Below are positions 35,762 through 47,761 of a DNA stretch of 64,000 bases, in pieces. Positions within the stretch are counted from its first letter, which is position 1. Every line of letters begins with the position of its first letter. The position numbers and the translations under genes are program-made. Origin of the DNA: Petrolisthes cinctipes (Eukaryota; Arthropoda; Malacostraca; Decapoda; Porcellanidae); the NCBI GenBank assembly GCA_033782935.1, contig JAWQEG010000622.1, positions 186,001 through 250,000 on the forward strand, in the 5' to 3' direction. The notes beneath the pieces were generated by a model. It was not told the DNA's origin, made no database searches, and worked only from the letters and a program-made list of their open reading frames with translations.

Positions 35762-36588
35762 TTTGGTGAACAGCGGTGTGGATACGAAATAAATGGTGTA
35801 AAACAAAGGAGAAACACAACAGTTAAAAAAAGAAGTGATAACCGAGAAATAAACACAAAATAATAAAAGGGTTAAAACAGAGAAACGATAGAGAAGTGAA
35901 GATTAAGTGAAGACGAGTGAAGAGAGAAGCAGCGAGCGAGAGAGAGAGGAGAGGAAAGTGTCTGAGCACCTAACTCAGCATTTCATAACTCAAAACAAAA
36001 CTCTAGCCTCTCCCGAGCTCACTGTAGCAGACAGTGGTGACGTCATCGAACTTACCACCTCACACACGGAGGGGTTATTACGTCACCGCTCTACTCATCA
36101 CTCACCAGCCACACTCCATTCACAAGGAAGGACGTGGGCGTGGTCTGGTACGACATCACTACACCACCACTATACCTTCTATACTCAATCATGCAGTATA
36201 GCCTAGGAAAGTGATTAATTTCAAAACTTCATCTAGACGGGATTATTAAAAACTCAACGAAGTGCAACCATACGACTCGGAATGGAAATGGTAATGGTAA
36301 TGGTACCACGTCGGACACACGGAAGTACTGGAATACAATCCAATTAATTATCAACGCACAACAACGATCCATGGTCAGTAGCTAGGTACATATAATTATA
36401 TATTACAAATATATAACACAATCCTAACATCATCACATTAGGATATAATATTATATGTAAACGTATTAACAATATATTTCCTCATTACACATTCTATGTA
36501 TTCATAATTGTGGGTATTATATGCGTACGCCTTCACATATATAAACAGAAGAGTGTCCTTTGTTATTCTTCAAGCAGAGTGACAGGTA
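35762..36588 (+). promoter_or_regulatory. leader with candidate primer-binding site
   Basis: Directly after the LTR comes TTTGGTGAACAGCGGTGTGG. The TGGTGAACAG part is where a tRNA primer-binding site should lie, but I cannot name the tRNA. The rest of the 827-bp leader is A-rich, without a convincing gene; a 99-codon frame at 35907-36206 has no gag features. Confidence 0.6.
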
Positions 36589-37802
36589 ATGAATGAGAGA
36601 AAATACGGTACCGCACTGAATTCACTTCGTAAACTTAAACATAGTTTATCAATATTTAAAAGTAGTGAAAGCTTAGTCGATACAACAGAAATCACTAATT
36701 TAAGCGTAAGTACTACAGAAAGTGTAAGTTCTCCTTTGAGTAAAAATATTCTTGCACTAGATTTAGACATAAAAGAAGACAGAGTAACAACTAATACTCC
36801 TTCTCTTACTAGATCTACCTCACTAACTGACTTGTTTACTGTTACTACTAACATTTCACCCAGTAAAACTCGCTCAGGACGTACTTACTCTACAGCTTTC
36901 CCTACTAACACTTCATCATACACAATGGCAACTAACACTAATACTAATACTTCAACGACAATGGCAACTAACACTACACCTACCATTAATGTCTTGCCTC
37001 AAGCACATACTGTGAAAGAATTCACTGGGGAAGATGTTAACTATAATATCCATACTTTTCTAAGGGTTTGTGAAGATAATATGCTTACTGCAGGAATTAC
37101 AGATGACAAAGGAAAGATAAGGTTCGTACGTGGACACATTAAACCAGATTCCCAAGCTAGCACATTGTTGACTGCAACTGCCTTCACCGATCCAGATAAC
37201 CTAAATAATTTTAAGCAGTTTAGTGAAGACCTGATAGATGTTTTCGGCGGTCCACTAACATGACAGGGGACAATGTGTACAAGCTAATTGAGTACATACA
37301 GTATACTTTACTTTTAACAAAGGAATCCAGACTTGAAGCTGCTAAAATAGAATATAAACCAAGTGACAGATTGGTCAAATATGCAGCAAAGGTAAGTCAA
37401 AAAGAACCTCTAAATGTACCTAGAGCCCTACCTGTAGCCGTGATCACTGACACAGACACTCACCACAGCACTTCTTACACACAACACACTACAAACTTCA
37501 CACCACAGAGCGTGAAGAAGAAGCCTTATTGTAAAATCTGTAGAAAATATGGAAACAGCCCAGATAAGTGTTACTTTAATAAGAATAATCGCTCTAATGC
37601 CAAAAGTAAGGATAATAGTAAGGGAGTAAGTGACAGTGACAACAAGCCAAATAATAAGTTCTGCATTATTCATAACAGTGTAACACATAACACAAATGAA
37701 TGTAGAGTAACGTTGAATGCCAGAAATGAAGTAAATAACAGACGTGCAAATACAGGTGACGATTTTAACAAAAACAAAAAACTTCAAATTAATCGCACCT
37801 AA
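36589..37802 (+). pseudogene. gag of the env-bearing LTR element
   Basis: Two overlapping frames (36589-37263 and 37260-37802, joined at an ATGA) together cover about 400 codons. The first is Thr/Ser/Asn-rich at its N-terminus, then has a capsid-like segment (TVKEFTGEDVNYNIHTFLRV, DKGKIRFVRGHI). The second continues the capsid-like helices and holds Cys-rich motifs (YCKICRKYGNSPDKCYF; FCIIHNSVTHNTNEC) in place of canonical CCHC knuckles. Gag would form the particle and bind the genomic RNA. A one-base shift between the two frames is probably a mutation, since no slippery signal is evident. Start at 36589 is the first reasonable Met. Confidence 0.75.
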
Positions 37803-38187
37803 TCAAATAAATATACTTGTTGCTGCTTTGGGTAAAGTGGATGTACTTTCACTTCCTTGTAACATTGGGAATACAAATATCTCATTAGCTGTGGATACAG
37901 GAGCTTGTGTCTCCTTACTTTCTGAAGTAACACTTAAACGGCTGTTAGAAGGAAACCCGCAGGAACGATGGACTCTCCAACCATCAGATTTAAATTTAAC
38001 TGCCTTATTTGGTAGTAAATTAATCATTAAAGGAATGATACAATTTCCTATTACACTTTCACAAACTAGTCCGAGACTAAAATGCATCTTTTATATCTGT
38101 GAAAATTTCAGTTTACCAACTGATGGCCTCTTGGGTTTAAAAGAATTGACAGAGCATAACCTTGACATTGCAATCTCACTCCAGTCA
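37744..38187 (+). pseudogene. retropepsin-like protease of the LTR element, split by a LINE
   Basis: The frame contains NISLAVDTGACVSLLSEV, the D-T/S-G active site of a retroviral aspartic protease, and further on FSLPTDGLLGLKELTEHN (the ILG-type flap/C-terminal block). The domain is of normal size. At 38187 the I-like LINE interrupts the gene; the frame resumes without shift at 44484 past the target duplication. The protease overlaps the end of gag, implying frameshifted or separate expression in the live ancestor. Confidence 0.85.
38176..38187. repeat. 12-bp target duplication of the I-like LINE, left
   Basis: TCACTCCAGTCA, repeated exactly at 44472-44483. Confidence 0.9.
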
Positions 38188-38637
38188 CCCCCCCCAACGG
38201 AAACCGCCTTGACGTGGGGGCTTGCGTGTCTCTAAAACCTGGCGAGCTAGACTAGAGGGGGCTCCGGCCCCTGCTCTGCCCCGATTTCGGGGAGAGAGGG
38301 CTTCCCATGCTAGTAAGGTCGCCAGTGAGAGACCAGACTAAATGGTTCCCATGCATTAGGCTGCCAGTACGGGCCAACAGCGCTGCCCTCCGGAGGGACT
38401 GCCCTCTAGGGGCCGTCCTATGTTGGATGGTTGGGTGTCTGGGCCGGGAGATGTTGGGGAGGGGGGTCTCAGCACTGTCGTGGGCAAACTTTAGAGCCAT
38501 TGGGGCTGCTTTTTAAAACGAGTGGCCCCGTGGGGGAAGAGGTACCCCGCCCACGGCGACCAGTGCTCGGTCCTCTCATCTGCCCGGTAGGTAGTAGTTC
38601 TTGGCTACTGGGGCCAAAAACACTAAACCAATGATAT
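38188..38637 (+). promoter_or_regulatory. LINE 5' UTR with presumed internal promoter
   Basis: Non-coding, GC-richer than its surroundings, and conserved with 23383-23823. LINEs of this kind carry an internal promoter in the 5' UTR; no specific initiator motif was assigned. Confidence 0.55.
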
Positions 38638-40640
38638 ATGGATACAGAAAAGCCCCAATCTCTTCCTCGAGCGGTGGTCGACCAGGCCCTCGAGACGTCA
38701 CTCTCTGGTCGTGGTAAGATGCAGAAAGCTGCAAATAAGAGTAGACCTAGCAGGTCGGGTGTTGTGTCGATGAACCCTGTTTGCGATTTTGACACGTTTA
38801 TGTTAACGAATGTACTCGCATCCTTTACCTATGGCGCTATCCACTCCATTTTTAAGTGCTTTGGAGTAGTCCTTCGAATCCGAATCACATATGACAGTGA
38901 TTGTAGGTCTAATCGGTGCTATATTACTTTCAATACAAATGCTGCTGCCAAAGCAGCATTTGTGGCAAAAGATTCTCTGACGGTGGGGGATACTCATTGT
39001 AAAGTTCAGATGATGCGGTCCATCAATGTAGTTGACAGTGACAATGACTACTGCCCTAATATATTTGATGACTCTGCAGAGCATGTCCCAAAGGAACGTC
39101 GGGTTCCTACACCCTTTTGGTTTGTGGCTTACTACAGGGAGGGACGTGGTAACCTTATCCATGCTTCCCGGTATCTGGAGAAAGAAATTGGATTATTACC
39201 AATGGGCCACATAAAGAAATATGGTAAGGGCGTTTTGATCAGAGCCAAAGATCTTACACAGGCCATGATGCTCCTCAATCTCCCCTGTCCTTCTGATAGC
39301 ATGTTTGAATCTATTAAACCACATCGAACATTTAATTATAGCAAGGGGCGTATATATAATGAGGACCTGTATGAATTCTCAGAAGAGGACATTCTCGCTA
39401 TGTGCCCAGACAGTGTCCAACGAGTAACGAAGATGAAAGGCAGTAAAAATATGATCATCCTCACTTTCTATGGCTCGCATATCCCAGATCGCATTAACAT
39501 TAACCCCACCTCATTTGAGGTGAAGCCTTTTGTTGAGCGTCCCCTACAGTGTTTCTGTTGTTATGAGTTTGGTCATGGGAGGAGGAACTGCAACAACCGT
39601 TCCCGGTGTGGTAATTGTTCTGCTCTTGACTCACATCTTACTTCTGAGTGTCGGTCAGAGAGTTACTGCTTTTACTGCAGAGATGCTCACCCCTTGCGTT
39701 CTCGCCAATGTAAGATGTACCTACTTGAGCAGGATATCCTCCACTTGGCTAATACTCAATTCATTAGCATAGGTAGTGCCAGACGGCAACTCAACTTCAG
39801 GCGACAGAAGGATGGTGGTGTGAAGACATACGCCTCCTCCTTTCGCCCTAAATTGGTTGCAGCACCCTCTCAACCCTCTCAAGAGGCAGCTGCTTTTTGC
39901 TCTAGTGAGAACGTTTCTAAGGTTACTCTACATAATAATTTCTCTGTCTTGGAAACTTTATCAGACACTCATTCTTGTGACCCTTCAACTGATGACAATT
40001 CTCAGACTTTAGCTAAAGGTGTCCATGTGGTAGAGGTTCACGCTGCCACACGCTCTCCAAAAAGGAAACTTAAGTCACCTAAACTGCCACAGAGATGCCT
40101 TCGTGGTTCCTCTGAGGCACTTGACTCTATAGATGTTCCACCTTGTGAGGCAACCATCTCTATGGACTCATCCATAGTTTCCTCTCAATTTCACCATAAG
40201 CGTTCTCGTGGCTCTGATGAATCTCTTGATTCAACAGAAGTTCCTCCTCGCAAGCTTCCTTCGGGATCATCAGAGGGGCGTGAAGTTAATGTGGATGCCA
40301 CGGATGTTGTGACTTCAAAAGATTCACTTTCTCTTCCGCTTGAGCAGCGGAGTGATTCTACCACCTGTATTATGGATGTTGATGTATCTGCCTGTGTCAG
40401 TGATACCACTGCTGTACAGGACAGAACCAATGTAATTGTTTCAAAGAATATCCCATCTCATATACCTTCATCTTCTTCTAACATATCAGATGCTTCAGGG
40501 ACTGAAGTACTACTCCTCGGGTTCGCTCTTCTTCTAGTGGCCCAGGATTAGACAAATCTTATTATTTGAGTAAACCCTCAGGTCGAGGTGGTAGTGGGAA
40601 GTACCTCCGTGAGGCTTCCCAAAAATCAGTACTAAAGTAA
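38638..40640 (+). pseudogene. LINE ORF1, RNA-binding gag-like protein with three zinc knuckles
   Basis: Starts MDTEKPQSLPRAVVDQALET. Residues about 80-115 resemble an RRM core (CYITFNTNAAAKAAF). At about 300-360 are three CCHC-type knuckles (CFCCYEFGHGRRNC, CGNCSALDSHLTSEC, CFYCRDAHPLRSRQC), followed by a Ser-rich, basic tail with KRKLKSPKLP and KRSRGSDESLDS blocks. The frame is open to 40551, where it ends early. A one-base shift near 40510 restores TPRVRSSSSGPGLDKSYY and a natural stop at 40638-40640. The protein would coat the LINE RNA. The same gene, more damaged, lies at 21636-23382. Confidence 0.85.
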
Positions 40641-43600
40641 CACCGTTCAAGGTCCTTCAGTGGAATTGCCGTGGCTTGCGTGCTTCTTGGGAGGAACTGC
40701 GCGTTCTTCTCTCTAGCTTCTCTCCTGCATGTGTTTCTCTCCAAGAGACAATGCTTGGGGACTACATTCCTGCCAGTCCTCCAGCATACTCAGCATTTTA
40801 TTCCAATTCATTTGAAGGGCAGGGTCACCATGGTGGCTCTGCCATCCTAGTTCGCCGAGATATTCCATGCACGAGCCTGGAGCTTGACACTCCGCTCCAG
40901 GCTGTTGCAGTTAAGGTTTTTATGGACCGCCCGTACACTGTGTGCAGTCTATACCTTCCTCCCTGTGTTACAGTTGAGAGGGGTGATCTCAACCATCTTG
41001 TACGGGACCTTCCATCTCCCTTTATTTTATTGGGTGATTTTAATGGTCGTCATCCTCTGTGGGGTGAAAGTTCGGTCAACACTTTACCGCCATTGACATT
41101 TCCCTTTGCTCACCCAGTGCTCTGTTGGATTTTACTTGGAGAGTGTTGCCTGACTTATATGGCAGTGACCATTTCCCTATACTTTTAGAATGTAACAGGT
41201 ACGAACCACAGTCTCGTCTTCCTAGGTGGAAATTAGAGAAGGCTGACTGGCAGTTTTTTAGAGAGCTAACTTCTTCGGTCTCTTCTGTAACCGATTTCGG
41301 TAGCTCTGACGAGGCTGTAACATATTTCACTGATATGCGCCACTCTGCTGCTCTCAACTCTATCCCTAGAACTTCTGGCTACTTTCCCAAACGTCCTGTC
41401 CCTTGGTGGTCACCAGTTTGCACCACTGCTGTGCGGGAGAAGCGCGCTGCTTTCTCTCGCCTTCGTCGCAATCGTGGGGACCCAACTCTTTTATATGACT
41501 TCCGACGGGCAAGGGCTCGGGCTAGACGAGTCTTAAAAGAGGCCCAACGTGCATCTTGGAAGGCCTATGTGTCTTCAATTAATACTAAAACTCCACTCAC
41601 CCAAGTGTTCAGAAGAGTCCGTAAGATAGCTGGGAAGTTTTCTCCTAGTTCTACACCTGTACTTAAGGTCAATGGAATTAAGATCATGGATGGTTTGACA
41701 GTGGCCAATACCATGGCGGAGGCTTTTGCAAAGGTCTCCAGCCGTGACTCTCGACCTCTGGCTGTCAGGCATGAGTTAAGAGCCAAGGAGCGTACTGTCC
41801 TGGATTTCTCAGGGAACGAGAATGAAAGTTATAACCATATATTCACCCTGAGAGACCTGCATTCTGCTCTCTCTCTCTGCGGCGACACTTCTCCTGGGCC
41901 AGACAACATCCCATATGCAATGTTACGACACTTGGGTGAGGAAGAGATCTCATTTCTTTTAGCTTTATATAACAGAATCTGGCTGGAGGGTGTCTTCCCT
42001 TCTGGGTGGAGGGTTGCTACCATCCTTCCTTTTCTCAAGCCGGGCAAGGACTCTGGTGTTGGCCTCAATTATCGACCAATTGCCTTGACCTCCTGTCTCT
42101 GTAAACTATTTGAAAAGATGGTGAATGTCAGACTGGTATACTTCTTGGAACAGGGTGATTTTCTGTCTCCGTCCCAGTCTGGCTTTCGTAAACACCGTTC
42201 CACTACAGATGCTCTGGTCAGGTTGGAAGCTGCTGCATGTGAGGCCTTTGCACGACATCAACACTTTGTCTGTGTATTCTTTGATTTAGAGAAAGCCTAT
42301 GACACTACATGGCAATATGGCATCCTGCAGCAACTCCATTTATATGGCCTGCGGGGTCGCCTTCAACGCTTTCTTAAGGAGTTTTTCAGTGGTCGCAGTT
42401 TTTCTGTGAGGGTTGGTACAACCCACTCAGCATCTGTTGCACAGGAGGAGGGCATCCCCCAGGGAAGCGTCCTCAGTGTCACATTGTTTGCAGTAGCAAT
42501 TAATGCCATTGCCTCGTCCCTTCCAGACGGTATAGCTAACTCGATGTACGTTGACGACCTAGCAGTCTGGTTTGCTGCTTCCCGTATGTCAGTAGCGGAG
42601 TGGCGCATGCAGCTTGCCCTTGACAGGGTGTCACGTTGGACTGGTTCTCATGGTTTTCGATTTTCTCCTTCCAAGACAGTTGCTATGCACTTCTGCCGCA
42701 TCCGAGGCGTCCACCCGGATCCGGACTTATTCATGTATGGTCATCGGATACGATGTGTCGAGGAGACTCGCTTTTTGGGTCTCCTTTTTGACAAACGTTT
42801 GACTTGGGTTCCCCACTTACGTACACTTAAGGTCTCTTGCCTCAAGGCTCTTAACCTGTTGAGGGTCCTGAGCCATACGTCCTGGGGGGCTGATCGGGCC
42901 ACCCTCCTCCGCCTATACCATGTTCTTATTAGGTCAAAATTCGACTATGGGTGTAAGGTGTACTCTTCTGCACCCGATGCCCGTCTGAGAGTTCTAGACC
43001 CTGTTCATCATGCTGGAGTACGTCTGGCGACCGGAGCCTTCAGGTCGTCCCCAATCCCCAGTCTCCTGGTGGACAATAATGAGCCACCTCTTGATGTTGT
43101 TGGCATCGATTACATCGACTTCCTGACTCCCTACCTTGCTTGGCGGTGTCATCTGATATCATGTCTCAGTACTACCTTTTACATTCTCGTGCACCATGGC
43201 CCTTTGGCTTCCGGGTCAGGAAGGCTATGGAGGAGATGGGCATAGATGACTTCCAGATTTGTCCTGTGAGGGTCCCCAGGGTGGCTCCATGGCTTCTTCC
43301 AGAAGTTTTCCCCTGCACCTGCTTTACAGACAAGATGGAATCTCTTCCTCCTCCAGTGGCTCATTCCCTCTTTTTAGAACATGCCTTCACTCACAGGGAG
43401 TTGGCTTTGGAGTTGTCTTTCCTGACTTTTGCCGTGGAGGCAGGCTCCCTTCTGTCATGTCCATTTTTACTGCTGAGCTCTCGGCCATTTTATATGCCCT
43501 CCAAGTGATTTTTACTCTCCCTCAGCCTTCGTTTACTATTTTTAGCGATTCCTGTAGTGCCTTGCAGGCCTTGTGCAATTTTAATTCTTCCCATCCCCTG

Positions 43601-44197
43601 GTATTGGCCATTCTTGAGTGGCTTGTCCTCCTGGGCCGTCGTGGCCGGAAAGTCACTTTTTGTTGGGTCCCGGCCCATGTGGGTGTTGATGGGAATGAGC
43701 GGGCTGACACCCTGGCTAAGGCTGTGGTCTCCAATTCCTGGCCTCCTGCCAGGCGTCATCCTGTTCCTGCAGTGGACCTTCGACCCTACATAGATGCTAC
43801 CGTTCGTTCCTGCTGGCAGGACAGATGGGACGCCGTCGGGGCTAACAAGCTCCGCGACATCCGCCAGCGCCTTGGTTTGTGGAGCTACAGGGGCCTGTCC
43901 CGCCAGTGGGAGACGGCTCTTGTCCGTCTCCGCATTGGCCACACATTATTGACTCATGGCTTTTTAATGGAGAGGGCTCACCCTCCCTACTGTGATGATT
44001 GTCTTATCCCTTTGACAGTACGGCATCTTATTGTCGAGTGTCCCAGCCTTGGGGACCTTCGTCGTAGGCACCTCTCCGAGTACCGGAAGGGTGACGGTTC
44101 TTACAGTCTCTCCCAGGTGCTCGGTGAGGAGGCTTGTAGTGTGAGAGGGAACACCCTCTCCTATGTGGAGGAGGCTGGCCTCCTCCAAAAGTTGTGA
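40628..44197 (+). pseudogene. LINE ORF2: endonuclease, reverse transcriptase, RNase H
   Basis: Coding similarity begins at KVTPFKVLQWNCRGLRAS overlapping the end of ORF1, with no ATG nearby, so reinitiation or frameshifting is likely. APE-type endonuclease: CVSLQETM, GGSAILVRRDIP and ILLGDFNGRHPLWG, a frame break near 41100, then LYGSDHFPILLE. RT (41125-43245): WRVATILPFLKPGKD, YRPIALTSCLCKLFEK, FFDLEKAYDTTW, GIPQGSVLSVTLFAVAINAI, MYVDDLAVWFAAS (intact YVDD). A second break near 43245 precedes RNase H at 43259-44197 (TAELSAILYALQVI, IFSDSCSALQALC, VTFCWVPAHVGVDGNERADTLA) and the Cys/His tail PPYCDDCLIPLTVRHLIVEC. RNase H after RT places it in the I-like group. Confidence 0.9.
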
Positions 44198-44471
44198 ATT
44201 TTATTATATTTATGGCTTTTTAGATAGTTCAACGTTTTCTTATCTTTTATATATTTTACTTGAATTAGTCAGGTTTTTTTTAGTATAAATGTGCCTTTTA
44301 GTTTGTATGTTCTTTTATTCATGCTGCCTATCCCTTTCGGGGTGGAGAAGTCTGTTTAGTTTGTGTAAATATTTTATTAATGATGTAGATGACTACTTTG
44401 TGTTGGGCGGTATATGACCGTAGCTGTTGCGCCGCCAAATGCCTCATGGCATTTCTAAATCAATCAATCAA
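44198..44471 (+). other. LINE 3' UTR and (AATC)n tail
   Basis: About 250 bp ending TGCGCCGCCAAATGCCTCATGG, then a few AATC units, close to the ends at 14815 and 14972 (minus). Confidence 0.8.
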
Positions 44472-44483
44472 TCACTCCAGTCA
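44472..44483. repeat. 12-bp target duplication of the I-like LINE, right
   Basis: TCACTCCAGTCA, identical to 38176-38187. Confidence 0.9.
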
Positions 44484-46997
44484 ATTATCTTTCAAGGGCG
44501 CGTGTACCCATGTTGTCCTCTGAGTCAGCAGCGGTGCACAGCTGTAGGCTTGGGGACAAGGGTCAGTGACTCACAGACTAGACTGGCAGCCACTGTCAAA
44601 AGTACGGTACATTTACCAAGTAAGGGGTTTGCTATCATAAAGGTGCAAGTGAAAAGTGATAATAACTATGAAGGGAATGAAGTCATATCTTTAAGTGAAA
44701 CATAAAGAATAAATAATATCGGTATGGAATCCATATTCTCTCTGATACAAAAAGACAACTTCATCGAAGCTCTAATTTTTAACAAGGTTGATCTGGCAGT
44801 GAACATTAAACCAGGTACTTACATAGGTGACTTTCTTGTGTTTCTTAAACCCATATAAGTGGAAAAAGAATCTCCTCCCTTTGCCAACATACACATTGTT
44901 GATGAATTACAACTTAGGCAAACTACTAAGGAATTATGTGAGCATGTAAAAGTAAATGATTTTCCTTCACATCGCACACAGCTTTTACACACATCAGCAA
45001 ATCACAGGTCGGCTATTGCCTTACCTGGTGAGCGGTTGGGAAAAACAACACTAGTTAAACATCACATAAAATTAACTGACACAGATCCAGTATATGTGAA
45101 AGCTTACAGATTACCTCATAGTCAGAGACAAATAATGAATAAAATGGTGGATGATATGTCAGCAGAAGGAATCATAGAATCTTCAAACAGTCCTTATAAC
45201 AGCCCATTATTCTTAGTTACTAAGAAAACAGGTGATTTCCGTCCTGTTATTGATTTTAGGAAGATAAATGAGAAAACTGTCAAGGATAGGTACCCATTAC
45301 CTGAACTTAAAGATATCCTCATGGATATTGGGGAAAATAATGGAATCTTTACTAGTCTTGACCTAATTAGTGGTTATTGGCAAGTAGAATTAGATGACCA
45401 ATCCAAACCTATTACAGCTTTTAGCACCCCTAATGGTCATTGGCAATTTGTCAGAATGCCCTTTGGATTATCCAATGCCCCCTTAACATTCCAAAGGATG
45501 ATAAATACTATTTTCAGCAACATGACTCAAGACGTTGTTGCATACTTAGATGACTTAATTATTGTCAGCCCTGATGTCAATTCACACCTACAAAAACTAA
45601 ACAGAGTCTTACAACGATTGCAGGATGTTGGATTAAAGGTTAAACTGTCAAAATGTACATTCCTTAAGGCTGAAATAGAATTTTTGGGTCATAAAGTAAA
45701 TAGTAAAGGAATTCACACTTTGGATTCCAAGATTAAGACAGTAAAGGAATTCCCTCAACCTACTACAGTAAAGCAAATAAGGAATTTCCTTGGATTATGT
45801 TCATACTACAGGTCATTCATAATCAATTTTGCTAAAATAGCCAGCCCACTAACAAGACTCCTAAAGAAAAATATCGAATTTAAGTGGTCACAGACAGAGC
45901 AAGATAGTTTTGATCAATTAAAACTTAAACTCACAACTGCTCCAATTTTAAGTTATCCAAACTATAACCTCCCATTTTCTCTCTGTACTGACGCATCACA
46001 GGATGGTCTAGGCGCAGTGCTCATGCAGCATTCCACTGAGGGTCGTTGCAAGGTTTGTGCATATGCCAGTCGTGTTGTGAATGATGCAGAGAAGAAATAT
46101 AGCGTCACAAACCTAGAGGCTATGGCGGTAGTTTGGGCCTTAAAGACCTTCAGGGAAATAATTCTGGGGTATCCTATCACCATATATACAGATCATCAAC
46201 CTGTGTGTGGTCTCTTCAATGGTAAAAATTTGACAGGTCAGTTAGCCAGATGGTACTTAACAATCTCAGAATTTCAACATACAATTAAATATCTTCCTGG
46301 GCGTTTTAATAGAGTTGCAGATGCTTTATCTCGCAATGTATCAGCTGCTGCTGTTATTCCCACTTATAGTGATGTAGACTTCAATGTGGAACTTGTTAAG
46401 ACTGAACAAAAGAAAGACAAATTTTGGTCACGGGTCATTTATGCTTTGGTTTCAGGTGACGAGACTAACCTACCAGAGTTACCAATCCCACTAACACAGT
46501 TTGAGGTAATAGATGACACTTTGTTCAGGAAGCTTGAGAAACAAACTAAAAAAATTTCACAGGTGGTAGTCCCTGATACACTAATTAAGACTGAACTAAT
46601 GTTTATGCATAATCATCCACAAGCCTGACATCCGGGAAGAGATCGCTGTATAGCAGAAACTAGACAAAAATATTATCGGTTCACTCTCCGCGCAGACGTG
46701 GAGAAACATATCAAGAATTGTGAATCATGTCATGCTCATAAAGGTAATACAATGGGCCCAGCCCCTATGTTAAATTACCCAATACCTGAAAAACCATGGG
46801 ATGTCGTTGGTATAGATATTCTAAGCTTACCAATGAGTCATCAAGGCTCCAAATATTGCCTTGTATGTGTAGACCATTTCTCACGTTATGTGGTCATTAC
46901 TCCTTTGCAGATAAAAACAGCAGAAGAGGTTGCACACAAACTTGTAACAAATTTACTTTGCCAGTACACCACACCTAAGGTTTTCAACCTAAGGTGA
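44484..46997 (+). pseudogene. pol of the LTR element: protease end, RT, RNase H, integrase start
   Basis: After the LINE the protease-RT linker resumes. RT at about 44859-45700: RPVIDFRKINEKTVKDRYPL, FTSLDLISGYWQVEL, FVRMPFGLSNAPLTFQRM and VAYLDDLIIVSP (YLDD). RNase H to about 46350: LCTDASQDGLGAVLMQ, TNLEAMAVVWALK, IYTDHQPVCGLF and NRVADALSR. An in-frame TGA at 46626-46628 interrupts the start of the integrase (HPGRDRC follows in the same frame); its zinc finger reads NCESCHAHKG, and VVGIDILSLP holds the first catalytic D. The frame breaks at about 46980, where CCTAAGGT is repeated in close succession. Motifs are those of Ty3/gypsy pol. Confidence 0.9.
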
Positions 46998-47746
46998 TAC
47001 TAACAGACAATGGTAAAGAATTTACTAATAATTTGTTACGAAACATATGTGATCAATATCATATAAAACAAACTTTTATTACAGCATATCATCCAGCCAG
47101 CAACAGTCTCACAGAAAGAGCAAATCGTAAAATACTTGAAGTTTTGCGACATGTGGCTAATCCTATGCAAGGCTCATGGGAAGACTGGATATCCTTTACA
47201 GCTGCATCCATTAACGGTTCCATAAATTCATCAGTGGGCAAGTCCCCGCATTATATTCTATATGGAACGGACAAAAGACTTCCATATGACATAATAACTG
47301 GAAATTCTTCTCCAGCATATAATATGGATGACTATTCCATTAGACAACTACAAGTGTTTAATAACATCCATAAGGAAGTCAGGAAACACCTAGAAGGTAG
47401 CAGGCAGGAGATGATGATCAAACAACATACTCAAGCTGTGAAGATATATGATGCTGTAGGGGAGAATGTCATGGTAAAATCCCCAGAAAGAGTATCAAAG
47501 TTAAATCCAAAGTTTGATGGTCCATATGAAATAATTGACATGGCCCATGGAAATAAAATAAAAATACAGGATATAAAAACGGGGAAGGTAGAAATAGTAC
47601 ATGTGGATAGGTGTAAAAAGATAAACTTAAATGAACCTCCTATAACACGCACAACACAATCACAAGAAATAATAAACTCCACTCCCACATCAAGTAAAAG
47701 AAATACATACACACAAAAACTATGGTCTGCAAAACAAACTAAATAA
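46994..47746 (+). pseudogene. integrase C-terminal half of the LTR element
   Basis: Begins MILTDNGKEFTNNLLRNICD (second catalytic D) and NSLTERANRKILEVLRHV (catalytic E), in DD35E arrangement. The C-terminal domain has NVMVKSPERVSKLNPKFDGP, the usual GPY/F module variant, and a Thr/Ser-rich tail. It is one frame away from the preceding pol part because of the small duplication near 46980. It would insert the DNA copy; the CATA duplication flanking the element fits a 4-bp staggered cut. Confidence 0.9.
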
Positions 47747-47761
47747 TGACATTTATTTCAG

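Larger units (their letters stand above)
38188..44471 (+). mobile_element. near full-length I-like LINE inserted in the LTR element
   Basis: A 6284-bp insertion with exact 12-bp target duplications. It has a C-rich 5' end, a 5' UTR of about 450 bp, ORF1 (zinc knuckles), ORF2 (endonuclease, RT, RNase H), a short 3' UTR and a tail of (AATC)n units. The 5' end agrees with the copy at 21636-23823, supporting it as the natural start. Other pieces of the same family lie at 14815-14971 and 14972-17200. It is the most complete LINE in the window, but at least three frame breaks make it inactive. Confidence 0.9.

Noticed and set aside
35907..36206. 99-codon frame in the LTR-element leader
   Set aside because: No gag-like or other motif, Ser/Arg/Thr-rich, and it lies in the leader before the better gag start.
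37260..37263. ATGA overlap in gag as programmed frameshift or reinitiation
   Set aside because: No slippery sequence or pseudoknot is evident, and the rest of the element is full of random lesions.
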